Positions 1 through 8,409 of a stretch of 40,819 nucleotides of DNA are shown here, one piece after another. Origin of the DNA: Streptomyces sabulosicollis (GTDB taxonomy: Bacteria > Actinomycetota > Actinomycetes > Streptomycetales > Streptomycetaceae); NCBI RefSeq assembly GCF_016103465.1, contig NZ_JAEEAP010000026.1, positions 1 through 40,819 of the forward strand, read 5' to 3'. Under the pieces are notes generated by a model. It was not told where the DNA came from, did not search any database, and saw only the letters and a list, made by a program, of their open reading frames with translations. Within the stretch, counting starts at the first letter, position 1; the number at the start of each line of letters is the position of its first letter. The position numbers were made by a program, and so were the translations under genes.

Positions 1-61
1 GCCCCGGGGCGGGGCGGACCCAGGTGTGCGGCCCTCGGACGGGTGGGCCAGGGGCCGTCCG

Positions 62-925
62 TCAGTTCTTGCCGCGGAGGTCGGCCGGGTAGGCGCCGTT
101 TTCGCGGGCGGTCGTGGCGAAGGCGGTGGCCAGCTCGGTGAGCCGGGCCACGCCCTCGGCGCCGAGGTGCTCGTACGGCGCCGCGTCCAGGCGGTCGGTC
201 TCGGCCTCCAGGTCCTGGCGCAGCCGCTCACCGGCCTCCGTCAGCTCGTTGTCCGCGGTGAGCACGCCGCGGTCGCGCAGCCGCTGACGGCCCGCCTCCC
301 ACTCCTCGGCGCTGTAGCCGCGGGTCCGCAGGATCCACTTGGTGGACATGCCCTGACCGGTCGCGGTGTGGGAGGCCAGCGCCTCGACCGCGTCGAGCCC
401 GGCGCCGACCAGGGTCATCAGATGGCCGTCGCCGCGGTGCTCGCGCAGCAGCGTGGCGGCGTGCCACAGCGCCAGGTGCGGGGCGTCCGGGACGGGCAGA
501 TCGGCGTGGGCGGAGTACAGGGGGCGCGCCAGGCGCGAGCACGCCTCCGTGGCGCGCAGGGCCAGTTCCGCGGCCTCGGCCATCTCCTTGGAGGCGATGG
601 CCTCCTCGCCCAGCACCCGCCGCAGCACCGAGTCGGCGGCCCGCAGCCGGGCCTCCAGGGCGACCTCGGGGGAGACCACGTCCCACGCGGCCGGAATGTG
701 GCGGGCGATCAGGTCGTGGCTGAAGTTGAAGAAGGTCGCGGTGACGGTGCCCGCGCCCACCCGCCCCAGGGGCGCCGCGCGGCCGACGAAGTAGGCGGCC
801 GCGCCGTCCTTCAGACCCAGCTTGGCGAGTTCCTCGCCGAAGTCGGGGGAGAAGTAGATGGCCGAGTGGAGCGGGTTGACGACGCTGTAACAGCGACGGG
901 CGGCAAGCTCGGGAAGTGTGGTCAT
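62..925 (-). CDS. SCO6745-like conserved actinobacterial protein
   Basis: Encodes 287 residues, starting MTTLPELAARR at an ATG ending at 925; two in-frame codons further upstream would also give a start (934). The sequence is mostly helical, with an N-terminal segment containing RCYSVVNPLHSAIYFSPD and a C-terminal half ending in a winged-helix-like region (LRDRGVLTADNELTEAGE). It resembles the SalK/SCO6745 family, which is common in actinobacteria and has no established biochemical function that I can name. It is transcribed away from the rest of the window, and its upstream gap to the crotonase gene is about 150 bases. The assignment rests on overall family resemblance from memory rather than on a catalytic motif. 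No signal peptide or membrane segment is visible. Confidence 0.75.
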   Translation of the reverse strand: MTTLPELAARRCYSVVNPLHSAIYFSPDFGEELAKLGLKDGAAAYFVGRAAPLGRVGAGTVTATFFNFSHDLIARHIPAAWDVVSPEVALEARLRAADSVLRRVLGEEAIASKEMAEAAELALRATEACSRLARPLYSAHADLPVPDAPHLALWHAATLLREHRGDGHLMTLVGAGLDAVEALASHTATGQGMSTKWILRTRGYSAEEWEAGRQRLRDRGVLTADNELTEAGERLRQDLEAETDRLDAAPYEHLGAEGVARLTELATAFATTARENGAYPADLRGKN

Positions 926-1076
926 GGGGCGCACGCTACCGACAGGTAGTCACCCCCGGTAGTCCGGGTCTCATCAGTCCTCACCGGCCCCGCCGGATTC
1001 GGCCACTCCGTGGCCGCCGTGACGCCCTTACGGATCCCATCAGCCCGTCCGATCGGGCCACCACGTCCCGCCGGGG

Positions 1077-1835
1077 TCATTCGGCCGGTGGTGTCCAGGG
1101 GAAGCGCGGGGGGCGGCGCTCGAAGAAGGCCGCGATGCCCTCGGCGGCCTCCTCGCTCTGCCGCGCCTGCTCCTGCCAGTACGCGACCCTGTCCGGCTCG
1201 ACGGGCCCGGCCGCGAACTCCTTGACCGCGGCCTGGGTGAGCTGCGACCGGGAGACCAGCACCCCCGTGAACTCCGCCACCCGCTTGTCGAGTCCGCCCG
1301 CCGGCAGCACCTCGTCCACGAGACCGGTCCGCAGCGCCCGATCGGTGTCGATCAGCTCGCCCGAGAACAGCAGGAACTTGGCGGTGGCCGGTCCCACCAG
1401 CTCGACCAGCCGGCGCGTCGAACCGGGGGCGTAGACGATCCCCAGCTTGGCCGGGGTGATCCCGAAGCGGGCGCCCTCCTCGGCGAACCGCAGATCGCAG
1501 GCGGCCGCGAGCTGACAGCCGCCGCCCACGCAGTAGCCGCGCACCGCGGCCAGGGTCGGCTTGGGGAAGGCGGCCAGCGCCTCCTCGGCGGGCAGCGCGA
1601 TCCCGGCGGTCTCCTCGTACGTGGCGCTCAGCGAGCCGATGTCGGCGCCCGCGCAGAAGGTGTCACCGTCGCCGGTGAGCACCAGCGCCCGTACGGCGGG
1701 GTCGGCGGCGAGCCGGGCCAGCAGCGGGGGCAGCGCACGCCACATTCCGGGGGTCATCGCGTTGCGCTTGGCGGGGTGGCGGATGACGACGGTCGCTATG
1801 CCGTCGGCGACCTCGTGCTCCAGAGAGGGCTCCAT
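1077..1835 (-). CDS. Crotonase-superfamily protein (enoyl-CoA hydratase/isomerase fold), catalytic Glu pair not conserved
   Basis: Encodes 252 residues starting MEPSLEHEVADG at 1835; an in-frame ATG at 1880 adds 15 less typical residues. Crotonase hallmarks are present: an N-terminal substrate strand (IRHPAKRNAMT), the first oxyanion-hole segment TFCAGADIGSLS, and the second, VRGYCVGGGCQLAAACDLRF. In classical enoyl-CoA hydratases the catalytic glutamates sit in GGGCEL and in FGxPE. Here these positions read GGGCQL and FGITPAKLG, so both glutamates appear absent. Membership in the superfamily is clear, but hydratase activity is doubtful; an isomerase, thioesterase-like or other CoA reaction is possible. 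The gene is divergent from the ATPase gene at 2125 and shares a 289-base promoter region with it. Confidence 0.85.
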   Translation of the reverse strand: MEPSLEHEVADGIATVVIRHPAKRNAMTPGMWRALPPLLARLAADPAVRALVLTGDGDTFCAGADIGSLSATYEETAGIALPAEEALAAFPKPTLAAVRGYCVGGGCQLAAACDLRFAEEGARFGITPAKLGIVYAPGSTRRLVELVGPATAKFLLFSGELIDTDRALRTGLVDEVLPAGGLDKRVAEFTGVLVSRSQLTQAAVKEFAAGPVEPDRVAYWQEQARQSEEAAEGIAAFFERRPPRFPWTPPAE

Positions 1836-2078
1836 GCGGCGGATCGTATCCGGGCCGGGCGGCGGCGCCTCCGACGGCATCCGGGCCGGGGCCGGGCGGG
1901 GCCCGGCCGTTCGAGCCGGTCACGGCGGAGTCAGTCCTCAGAACCCGCAGGGTCAATGCTCGGCATCCACGCGAGCAGGAACAGTCGAGCGCGTGACTCT
2001 GGCATACGCCAACGATCAAAAACGCTCGATAAGCGTCAAGTTGTGCGTACTCCAACGGTCAGTACCAGAGCTTCCCAA

Positions 2079-2093
2079 CACTCGATACGAGTG
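2079..2093. promoter_or_regulatory. Short inverted repeat upstream of the ATPase gene
   Basis: A perfect 6-base inverted repeat, CACTCG-ATA-CGAGTG, lies about 30 bases before the ATG at 2125. It sits in an intergenic stretch (1836-2124) that is richer in A and T than its surroundings. It could be an operator for a dimeric regulator; no matching regulator is identified. Confidence 0.25.
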
Positions 2094-2124
2094 GTCGGGC
2101 CGCGGCGAGGGGTGGGTATCGCAC

Positions 2125-2631
2125 ATGGAGATCGTCGGGAGAGTCCCCTCCGAAGCGGGACACGCCCCGCCCGCGCCCCCGCCGCCGGCCGCCTACGAGG
2201 GCACCTGGCGGTTCACCGCACCGGCCCTGGACTCCTCCGTGCCACAGGCCCGGCACGCGGTGCGCGAGCTGATGGCCCATCAGCGGGTGCCGGTCGACGA
2301 CGAACTGCTGGAGGGCCTGCTCCTGATCGTCTCCGAGCTGGTCACCAACGCGGTACGGCACGCGGCGCTGCTCTCCCCCGAGATCGCCGTCGAGGTCTCC
2401 CTGAGCCGGGACTGGGTCCGGATCGCCGTCGAGGACAACCACCCCTACCGGCCGGTCGCGCTGATGGCGGACCAGGGCGGGACCGGCGGGCGTGGACTGC
2501 TGCTGGTGACGGCGGTCACGGAGGAGGCGGGCGGGGTCTACGACGTCGACCACACGGCGAGCGGCGGCAAGGTGGTCTGGGCCGCCCTTCCGCTGCCCGG
2601 CGCCGCTACCAGCCTGCCGCCGTCCCGGTGA
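2125..2631 (+). CDS. RsbW-like ATP-binding protein (HATPase_c_2), putative anti-sigma regulatory kinase
   Basis: Encodes 168 residues starting MEIVGRVPSEAG, with a G-rich ribosome binding site (GAGGGGTGGG) just upstream. A Pro/Ala-rich N-terminus (about 35 residues) precedes a GHKL ATPase domain. The N-box is seen as LLIVSELVTNAVRHA, the G1 box as VAVEDNHPYRP-like (IAVEDN), and the G2 box as GGTGGRGLLLV. This is the small stand-alone ATPase family, abundant in Streptomyces, that resembles SpoIIAB/RsbW anti-sigma factors; the partner is not encoded next to it. The 3' end overlaps the end of the convergent idi gene by 26 bases. Its role in the cell cannot be set from sequence. Confidence 0.85.
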   Translation: MEIVGRVPSEAGHAPPAPPPPAAYEGTWRFTAPALDSSVPQARHAVRELMAHQRVPVDDELLEGLLLIVSELVTNAVRHAALLSPEIAVEVSLSRDWVRIAVEDNHPYRPVALMADQGGTGGRGLLLVTAVTEEAGGVYDVDHTASGGKVVWAALPLPGAATSLPPSR

Positions 2632-3217
2632 GCTCCCGGACCGTCGGGCGGGCCGCGTCCAGCACGGTCATGAACCACGCCGAGAACGGGCCCTCGTCGC
2701 GCAGCTTCTCGAGCTCGTCGGGGGTGACGAAGGCGATCTCGCCGATCTCCTCGGGATCCGGGCGCGGGGTCGCCCGCACCAGGCCCGCGAAGAGGTGGTT
2801 GTACTCCTGCTCCACCAGGCCCGAGGCCGGGTCCGGGTGGTTGTAGCGGACCGTGCCCGCCTCCCGCAGCAGCGCGGGCGCCACGCCCAGCTCCTCGGCG
2901 GTGCGCCGGGCGGCGGCCACGAACGGCGGCTCACCGGGGTAGGGGTGGCCGCAGCAGGTGTTGGACCAGACGCCGGGGGAGTGGTACTTGCCCAGCGCGC
3001 GGCGCTGCAGCAGCAGCCGCCCCTCGTCGTCGAAGAGGAAGACGGAGAACGCCCGGTGCAGCTTGCCGGGTGCCAGGTGCGCGGAGAGCTTCTCCGCGGT
3101 GCCGATCGTCGTACCGTCCTCGTCGACCAGCTCGAGCATGATCGGTTCCGCGGAACCGCTCGGCGCGGCGGTCTCGGCGGTCTCGGCGGAGCCGCCGTTG
3201 GCAGGTGTGATCGGCAT
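2606..3217 (-). CDS. idi: Isopentenyl-diphosphate delta-isomerase, type I
   Basis: Encodes 203 residues starting MPITPANGG at 3217. The preferred start has an AGGA motif 5-6 bases upstream; in-frame ATGs at 3223 and 3229 are alternatives. This is the Nudix-fold type I enzyme that interconverts IPP and DMAPP. The active-site cysteine segment WSNTCCGHPYPGE and the metal-binding segment EQEYNHLF are both present, as are the KLHRAFSVFLF and RRTAEELG motifs. The length is typical for actinobacterial Idi (about 180-200 residues). It overlaps convergently with the ATPase gene. The hopanoid operon at the other end of the window is the obvious consumer of the DMAPP it makes. Confidence 0.95.
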   Translation of the reverse strand: MPITPANGGSAETAETAAPSGSAEPIMLELVDEDGTTIGTAEKLSAHLAPGKLHRAFSVFLFDDEGRLLLQRRALGKYHSPGVWSNTCCGHPYPGEPPFVAAARRTAEELGVAPALLREAGTVRYNHPDPASGLVEQEYNHLFAGLVRATPRPDPEEIGEIAFVTPDELEKLRDEGPFSAWFMTVLDAARPTVRELTGTAAGW

Positions 3218-3281
3218 GACCATCCTCATAGTTCCGACTCGTGAACATCCAAGTCTGCCGCACATGTGCCCCGTGTCCGTG

Positions 3282-4205
3282 TCAGTGGCACAGCTTGGCT
3301 TCGTGATCAGCATGCCCACCCGGTTCCAGCTGGAACGTGCAGTGCCCGACGTCGAAGTGCTCCCCCAGACACCCCTGGAGGGCGTGCAGCATCCGCTCGT
3401 GCCCCATGGCGTCCAGGGCCCCGGGCGCGACCACCACATGCGCCGAGAGCACCGGCATTCCCGAGGTGATGGTCCACACGTGGAGGTCGTGCAGGCCCTC
3501 GACCCCGGGCAGGCCGAGGATGTGGGCGCGCACGGCCGCCATGTCGACATTCCGCGGTGCCGCCTCCAGGAGCACGTTCAGCGTCTCGCGCAGCAGCTTG
3601 AACGTCCGCGGGACGATCATGAGGCCGATCACCAGGGAGGCGACGGGATCGGCCGTCTGCCAGCCGGTCGCGAGGATGATCCCGGCGGACACCAGCACCG
3701 CGACCGAGCCCAGTGCGTCCGCCGCGACCTCCAGGAAGGCGCCCCGGACGTTCAGGCTGCTGCGCTGCCCGCCCCGGAGCAGGGCCAGCGACACCAGGTT
3801 CGCCGCCAGGCCGACGGCGCCGAAGACGACGGTCAGCCCGCCCTCGGTGGCGGTCGGGGTGAGGAACCGCAGCACCGCCTCGTAGAGGATGTAGCCGCCG
3901 ACGCCGAACAGCAGCAGACAGTTGGCCAGGGCCGCCAGGATCTCCGCCCGGGCATAGCCGTAGGTGCGGTGCGGGCTCGGTGGACGGCCCGCGAAGTGGA
4001 TCGCCAGCAGCGACATGGCGAGCCCGAGCGCGTCCGTCGCCATGTGGCCGGCGTCCGCGAGCAGGGCGAGGGAGTCGGCGAGCAGACCGCCGATGATCTC
4101 CACGGCCATCACCACGAGGGTGATGGCCAGGGCGATCCGCAGCCGCCACCGATGGGCGGCGCCCGCGGTGGTCCGGCCGCGCGCCTGGTCATGACCTGCG
4201 CCCAT
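3282..4205 (-). CDS. Cation diffusion facilitator (CDF) family metal efflux transporter
   Basis: Encodes 307 residues from the ATG at 4205 (MGAGHDQARG), preceded on the minus strand by GGAGG about 11 bases upstream. About six membrane segments are visible (for example RIALAITLVVMAVEIIGGLL and LAALANCLLLFGVGGYILY), followed by a cytoplasmic C-terminal domain (LHDLHVWTITSGMPVLSAHVVV) typical of CDF dimers. The transmembrane metal site reads H54-x3-D58 in helix 2 and E159-x3-D163 in helix 5. The glutamate replaces the more usual His of zinc transporters such as ZitB, so metal specificity is uncertain. The His-rich C-terminus (HADHEAKLCH) could also bind metal. It is co-directional with idi, 64 bases away. 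Confidence 0.9.
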   Translation of the reverse strand: MGAGHDQARGRTTAGAAHRWRLRIALAITLVVMAVEIIGGLLADSLALLADAGHMATDALGLAMSLLAIHFAGRPPSPHRTYGYARAEILAALANCLLLFGVGGYILYEAVLRFLTPTATEGGLTVVFGAVGLAANLVSLALLRGGQRSSLNVRGAFLEVAADALGSVAVLVSAGIILATGWQTADPVASLVIGLMIVPRTFKLLRETLNVLLEAAPRNVDMAAVRAHILGLPGVEGLHDLHVWTITSGMPVLSAHVVVAPGALDAMGHERMLHALQGCLGEHFDVGHCTFQLEPGGHADHEAKLCH

Positions 4206-4310
4206 GTGCGTAGGGGCCTCCTCCCAGCGCCGCGGTCCCCTGCCCACCAGTGAACTACGGCGCCGGGGCGGGGCCGGGTCAGCCGCGCCGGTGCCCGGCG
4301 AGCGGCGCCC

Positions 4311-4403
4311 GTGCCCGGTCAGTGGCGCCGGTGCCGTGTGAGGGCCGGTGCCCGGTCAGCCGTGGCGGCGCCGTGTGAGGGCCCGTGTCCGGTCAGCCGC
4401 GCC
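4311..4403. repeat. 37-base imperfect tandem repeat at the 3' end of the epimerase gene
   Basis: Copies begin at 4311, 4348 and 4385, each starting GTGCCCGGTCAG or GTGTCCGGTCAG and containing GCCGTGTGAGGGCC. The period is 37 bases. The third, partial copy contains the stop codon and last codons of the epimerase gene. A shorter related block (GTGCCCGGCGAGCGG) begins at 4291. Confidence 0.7.
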
Positions 4404-5379
4404 GGGCCTCGGGGTGGTGCAGGCACCAGCCTTCCCAGGCCGACTCCACCATCGCGCGCACATCGTGCCGGGCGCTCCAGCCCAGCTCCTTGGCGATCCG
4501 TTCGGTGGATCCGACGACCCGGGCCGGATCGCCCGCCCGGCGCGGCCCGACCAGCGGGGTGAGCTCCGGACGCCCGGTGATCTCACCGATCAGATCGGAC
4601 ATCTCCCGCACCGAGACCCCCCGACCGGTGCCGATGTTCACCGTGAGATCGCCCGGCCCGGGCTGTGCGGCCAGCCGGCGGGCCGCCGCCAGATGGGCGG
4701 AGGCCAGATCCTCGACATGGATGTAGTCGCGGACGCAGGTGCCGTCGGGGGTGTCGTAGTCATCACCGAAGATCCGCGGCGGCTCTCCCGCGGTGATCCG
4801 CTCGAACATCATCGGGATGATGTTGAACACTCCGGTGTCGGCCAGCTCGGGGCGCGTGGCACCCGCCACATTGAAGTAGCGCAGACATGCCGTGGAGAGG
4901 GAGTGGGCCGCGCCCGCCGCCCTGACCAGCCATTCTCCGGCCAGCTTGGTCTCTCCGTACGGATTGATCGGCAGACACGGGGTGTCCTCGGTGACGAGTT
5001 CCACATCGGGCATGCCGTAGACGGCGGCGGAGGAGGAGAAGAGGAACCGGCGGACACCGGCCGCGACCGCCGCCTCCATCAGCACCGTAAGGCCGTGCAC
5101 ATTCTCGCGGTAGTAGCGGAGCGGCTGCTCCACGGACTCCCCGACCTGCTTCTTCGCCGCGAGATGCACCACACCGGTCACCTCCAGCTCCGCGAAGGTG
5201 CGGTCCAGCAGCTCACGGTCCAGGGTGGAGCCGCACACCACCGGTACGTCCTCGGGCAGCCGCGCCCGGACGCCGCTGGACAGGTCGTCGAGCACGGCCA
5301 CGGACTCGCCCGCCCCGGCCATGGCCCGCACGACATGCGACCCGATATATCCGGCACCACCTGTGATCAGCCATGTCAT
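4393..5379 (-). CDS. galE: UDP-glucose 4-epimerase (GalE-type extended SDR)
   Basis: Encodes 328 residues starting MTWLITGGAGYIGSH at 5379; in-frame alternatives are GTG 5388 and ATG 5397. The NAD-binding motif TGGAGYIG (residues 6-13), the conserved serines FSSSAAVYG, and the catalytic pair Y141-x3-K145 (NPYGETK) are all intact. LRYFNVAGA, DGTCVRDYIHV and NIGTGRGVSV are typical GalE segments. The family interconverts UDP-glucose and UDP-galactose for cell-wall and exopolysaccharide sugars. It is divergent from the envelope-polymer operon starting at 5648, so it may supply sugar nucleotides to the GT2 there; that link is inference. The last codons and stop fall in a tandem repeat. Confidence 0.92.
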   Translation of the reverse strand: MTWLITGGAGYIGSHVVRAMAGAGESVAVLDDLSSGVRARLPEDVPVVCGSTLDRELLDRTFAELEVTGVVHLAAKKQVGESVEQPLRYYRENVHGLTVLMEAAVAAGVRRFLFSSSAAVYGMPDVELVTEDTPCLPINPYGETKLAGEWLVRAAGAAHSLSTACLRYFNVAGATRPELADTGVFNIIPMMFERITAGEPPRIFGDDYDTPDGTCVRDYIHVEDLASAHLAAARRLAAQPGPGDLTVNIGTGRGVSVREMSDLIGEITGRPELTPLVGPRRAGDPARVVGSTERIAKELGWSARHDVRAMVESAWEGWCLHHPEARRG

Positions 5380-5417
5380 GCCCCGCACCCTATCCATGGC
5401 GGGGCGGTCGCCGTTTG

Positions 5418-5440
5418 TGGTGGACAGCCGCCATCCACCA
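5418..5440. promoter_or_regulatory. Inverted repeat in the divergent epimerase / phosphatidyltransferase intergenic region
   Basis: TGGTGGA and TCCACCA form a perfect 7-base inverted repeat with a 9-base spacer, 39 bases upstream of the epimerase start. It is a possible operator for the divergent pair. The rest of 5380-5647 holds a weak promoter-like pair (TGAACG at 5498, TAGCCT at 5523) pointing to the plus-strand operon. Confidence 0.3.
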
Positions 5441-5647
5441 TGATGATCGGCGGCGCGCGGAAGTGGTCGTTCCCCCGATCGTGTGGTGAATGTGCGGTGA
5501 ACGACGGCTTCCATCGATCCGATAGCCTCTGCCGGACGTGCCGCCGCCCCACGGGGCCAGGGCGTGCGATGCCCATGGCCCGGAGGGCCCCGGGCCAGTG
5601 CCATCAGCGGCGCGGCCACCATGTCAGCTGCCAAGGAGTGAGTTCGT

Positions 5648-7675
5648 CTGTCGACCGCGATTCTCACCGGTGTGCCGGTCGCCGGCTCGTCCCTCGAGGA
5701 CGACCTGCGGTCGCTGGGCTTCGACGTGCGTACGGCGACCGACGCCGCCGGGGTCACGGCGGAGCTCGCCGCCGTCCCGGCGCATGAGCGGGTGGCCCTC
5801 GTGGACCCCCGCTTCGTCGGCCACGTCCATGCCCTGCGGCTGGCCCTCACCGACCCCCGCTTCCCCGCCGCGACGGTGCGCGGTGCGCTCAGCGTTCAGG
5901 CCGAGGCCCGTACGGCCCTGGTCCGCGCCGTGACGGCCACCGCCGCCACGGCGCGTGGCGACGCGGCCCTGCCCGGAGCGGCCGTGGCCCCCGGGCCCGC
6001 CGATCGGGCGGACGCCCTCGTGCGTGCGTCCGACGCGGCACACGCGCCCGGCGAGTACGCCGAAAGCCCGAGCCGGACGCGGCCGTCCGGAGCCCCCACA
6101 GCCCTCGGCGCCGCCGATTCGCCCACTGCCGCCGCACCCGGCGGGGCCACGCACGGGGCCTCGCCGGACCGCGCCGCCGACGCCCACTCCCGCGTGGACG
6201 ACCTCGCCGCCGCCCTCGACGCCGAAGGCGTCCCCGTGCATCGGCCCGAGCTCGGGGTGCTCGTGGCCGCCGTGCCCGGGGACGCCGCCGCGCGGGCCGC
6301 GGCGCGGGACGCCGTGGACGCGGTGGACGACGAGCGGGTGCGGCTGCGGTCGGCCGTGAAGTCGCGGGACGGCTTCTTCACGACCTTCTGCATCAGCCCG
6401 TACTCGCGCTACCTCGCCCGCTGGTGCGCCCGGCGCGGACTGACCCCCAATCAGGTCACCACCGCCTCCCTCCTCACCGCCCTCATCGCGGCGGCCTGCG
6501 CCGCCACCGGCACCCGGCCCGGGTTCGTCTCGGCCGGTGTGCTGCTGATCGCCTCGTTCGTGCTCGACTGCACCGACGGACAGCTGGCCCGCTACTCGCT
6601 GCAGTACTCCACGCTCGGCGCCTGGCTGGACGCCACCTTCGACCGGGCCAAGGAGTACGCCTACTACGCGGGCCTGGCGCTCGGCGCCGCCCGCGCCGAC
6701 GGCGGCGGTGACGATGTATGGGCGCTCGCGCTCGGCGCGATGGTGCTCCAGACCTGCCGCCACGTCGTGGACTTCGCCTTCAACGAGGCCAACCACGACG
6801 CCACCGGCAACACCAGCCCCACCGCCGCCCTCTCCGGCCGCCTCGACAGCGTCGGCTGGACGGTCTGGGTGCGCCGCATGATCGTGCTGCCCATCGGTGA
6901 GCGCTGGGCGATGATCGCCGTGCTGACGGCGTTCACCACGCCCCGTATCACCTTCTACGCACTGCTCGTCGGCTGTGCGCTGGCCGCCTGCTACACCACC
7001 GCGGGCCGGGTGCTGCGCTCGCTGACCCGCCGGGCCGAGCGTACGGACCGGGCCGCCCTCGCCCTCGGCGAGCTGGCCGACTCCGGTCCGCTGGCGGAGC
7101 TGGTCGCCAAGGCCGCCCCCCGCGGGGCGAGTTCGTACCTCGCCCCGCTCGCGGCCGCCCTCGGCGCGGCGGCCGTCCTGGCCGGCACCGCCGCCGCCGG
7201 TTTCGGCTCCTGGGTGCCCGTCGGCTGCGCCGTGCTCTACGCGGTCCTCGCGGGCGTCGCCGTCGCCGCGCCCCTCAAGGGTCCCCTGGACTGGCTGGTG
7301 CCGCCGCTCTTCCGCGCGGCCGAATACGGCACCATCCTGGTCCTGGCGGCTTGCTCGGAGGTGAACGGGGCCTTGCCGGCGGCTTTCGGGCTCGTTGCGG
7401 CGGTCGCCTACCATCACTACGACACGGTGTACCGCATCCGCGGCGGCACCGGGGCGCCCCCGCACCGGCTGGTGCGGGCGATCGGCGGGCACGAGGGGCG
7501 GACGGTGGTGGTCACGGCCGCCGCTGCCCTGCTGCACCACCAGAACCAAGGTTTCACCATCGCGTTGACCGCTTTGGCGGCGGCCATCGCGCTGGCGGTG
7601 CTCATCGAGAGCATCCGCTTCTGGGTGTCCTCAGGAGCACCCGCTGTACACGACGAATCAGGAGAACCCGCATGA
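5648..7675 (+). CDS. CDP-alcohol phosphatidyltransferase with C-terminal DUF5941-like membrane domain
   Basis: I extend the gene to a CTG at 5648 (then STAILTGVPVAG), which has AAGGAG 11 bases upstream; the first conventional start, GTG 5672, would remove eight residues that look like a normal N-terminus. The protein has 675 residues. Residues 1-220 are a soluble, Ala-rich domain that may be a degenerate nucleotidyltransferase-like unit. Then comes FCISPYSRYLARW...LTPNQVT, typical of CDP-alcohol transferases. The complete catalytic motif begins at D310: DG-x2-AR-x8-G-x3-D-x3-D, with all aspartates present. Several membrane helices follow, extending into a C-terminal region I assign to DUF5941. 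It should transfer a phospho-alcohol from a CDP-alcohol in the membrane. Its stop overlaps the next start (ATGA). Confidence 0.85.
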   Translation: MSTAILTGVPVAGSSLEDDLRSLGFDVRTATDAAGVTAELAAVPAHERVALVDPRFVGHVHALRLALTDPRFPAATVRGALSVQAEARTALVRAVTATAATARGDAALPGAAVAPGPADRADALVRASDAAHAPGEYAESPSRTRPSGAPTALGAADSPTAAAPGGATHGASPDRAADAHSRVDDLAAALDAEGVPVHRPELGVLVAAVPGDAAARAAARDAVDAVDDERVRLRSAVKSRDGFFTTFCISPYSRYLARWCARRGLTPNQVTTASLLTALIAAACAATGTRPGFVSAGVLLIASFVLDCTDGQLARYSLQYSTLGAWLDATFDRAKEYAYYAGLALGAARADGGGDDVWALALGAMVLQTCRHVVDFAFNEANHDATGNTSPTAALSGRLDSVGWTVWVRRMIVLPIGERWAMIAVLTAFTTPRITFYALLVGCALAACYTTAGRVLRSLTRRAERTDRAALALGELADSGPLAELVAKAAPRGASSYLAPLAAALGAAAVLAGTAAAGFGSWVPVGCAVLYAVLAGVAVAAPLKGPLDWLVPPLFRAAEYGTILVLAACSEVNGALPAAFGLVAAVAYHHYDTVYRIRGGTGAPPHRLVRAIGGHEGRTVVVTAAAALLHHQNQGFTIALTALAAAIALAVLIESIRFWVSSGAPAVHDESGEPA

Positions 7676-8409
7676 TCGGCCTCGTGCTCGCGGCCGGCGC
7701 CGGACGGCGTCTGCGCCCCTACACCGACACGCTTCCCAAGGCCCTGGTGCCCGTGGACGGTGAGACCACCGTCCTCGACCTGACCCTCGGCAACTTCGCG
7801 GAGGTCGGTCTGACCGAGGTCGCCATCGTCGTCGGCTACCGCAAGGAGGCCGTGTACGAGCGCAAGGAGGCCCTGGAGAAGCGTTACGGCGTCAAGCTCA
7901 CGCTGATCGACAACGACAAGGCCGAGGAGTGGAACAACGCCTACTCCCTCTGGTGCGCCCGTGACGCCATCCAGCACTCCGTGATCCTCGCCAACGGCGA
8001 CACCGTGCACCCGGTCTCGGTCGAGAAGACCCTGCTGGCCGCGCGCGGCAACGGTCAGAAGATCATCCTCGCCCTGGACACGGTCAAGCAGCTCGCCGAC
8101 GAGGAAATGAAGGTCGTCGCCGACCCCGACAAGGGCGTCCAGAAGATCACCAAGCTGATGGACCCGGCCGAGGCGACCGGTGAGTACATCGGCGTCACCC
8201 TGATCGAGGGCGAGGCCGCCGCCGACCTCGCGGACGCGCTGAAGGCCACCTTCGAGCGCGACCCCGACCTCTACTACGAGGACGGCTACCAGGAGCTGGT
8301 CAACCGCGGCTTCAAGGTCGACGTGGCCCCCATCGGCGACATCAAGTGGGTCGAGATCGACAACCACGACGATCTGGCGAAGGGCCGTGAGATCGCGTGC
8401 CAGTACTGA
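7672..8409 (+). CDS. Sugar-phosphate/phosphocholine-type nucleotidyltransferase
   Basis: Encodes 245 residues starting MIGLVLAAGAGRRLRPYT. The nucleotide-binding signature LAAGAGRRLRP followed by LPKALVPVDG is that of the NTP-transferase fold (LicC/RmlA-like). ANGDTVH supplies the metal-binding Asp, and IKWVEIDNHDDLAKG near the C-terminus is the second metal segment. I infer that it makes the CDP-alcohol used by the flanking CDP-alcohol transferases, because the operon also has a glycerol-1-phosphate dehydrogenase-like gene that could make the phospho-alcohol. The base and substrate specificity cannot be read. It overlaps the genes on both sides (4 and 13 bases), which indicates translational coupling. 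Confidence 0.88.
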   Translation: MIGLVLAAGAGRRLRPYTDTLPKALVPVDGETTVLDLTLGNFAEVGLTEVAIVVGYRKEAVYERKEALEKRYGVKLTLIDNDKAEEWNNAYSLWCARDAIQHSVILANGDTVHPVSVEKTLLAARGNGQKIILALDTVKQLADEEMKVVADPDKGVQKITKLMDPAEATGEYIGVTLIEGEAAADLADALKATFERDPDLYYEDGYQELVNRGFKVDVAPIGDIKWVEIDNHDDLAKGREIACQY

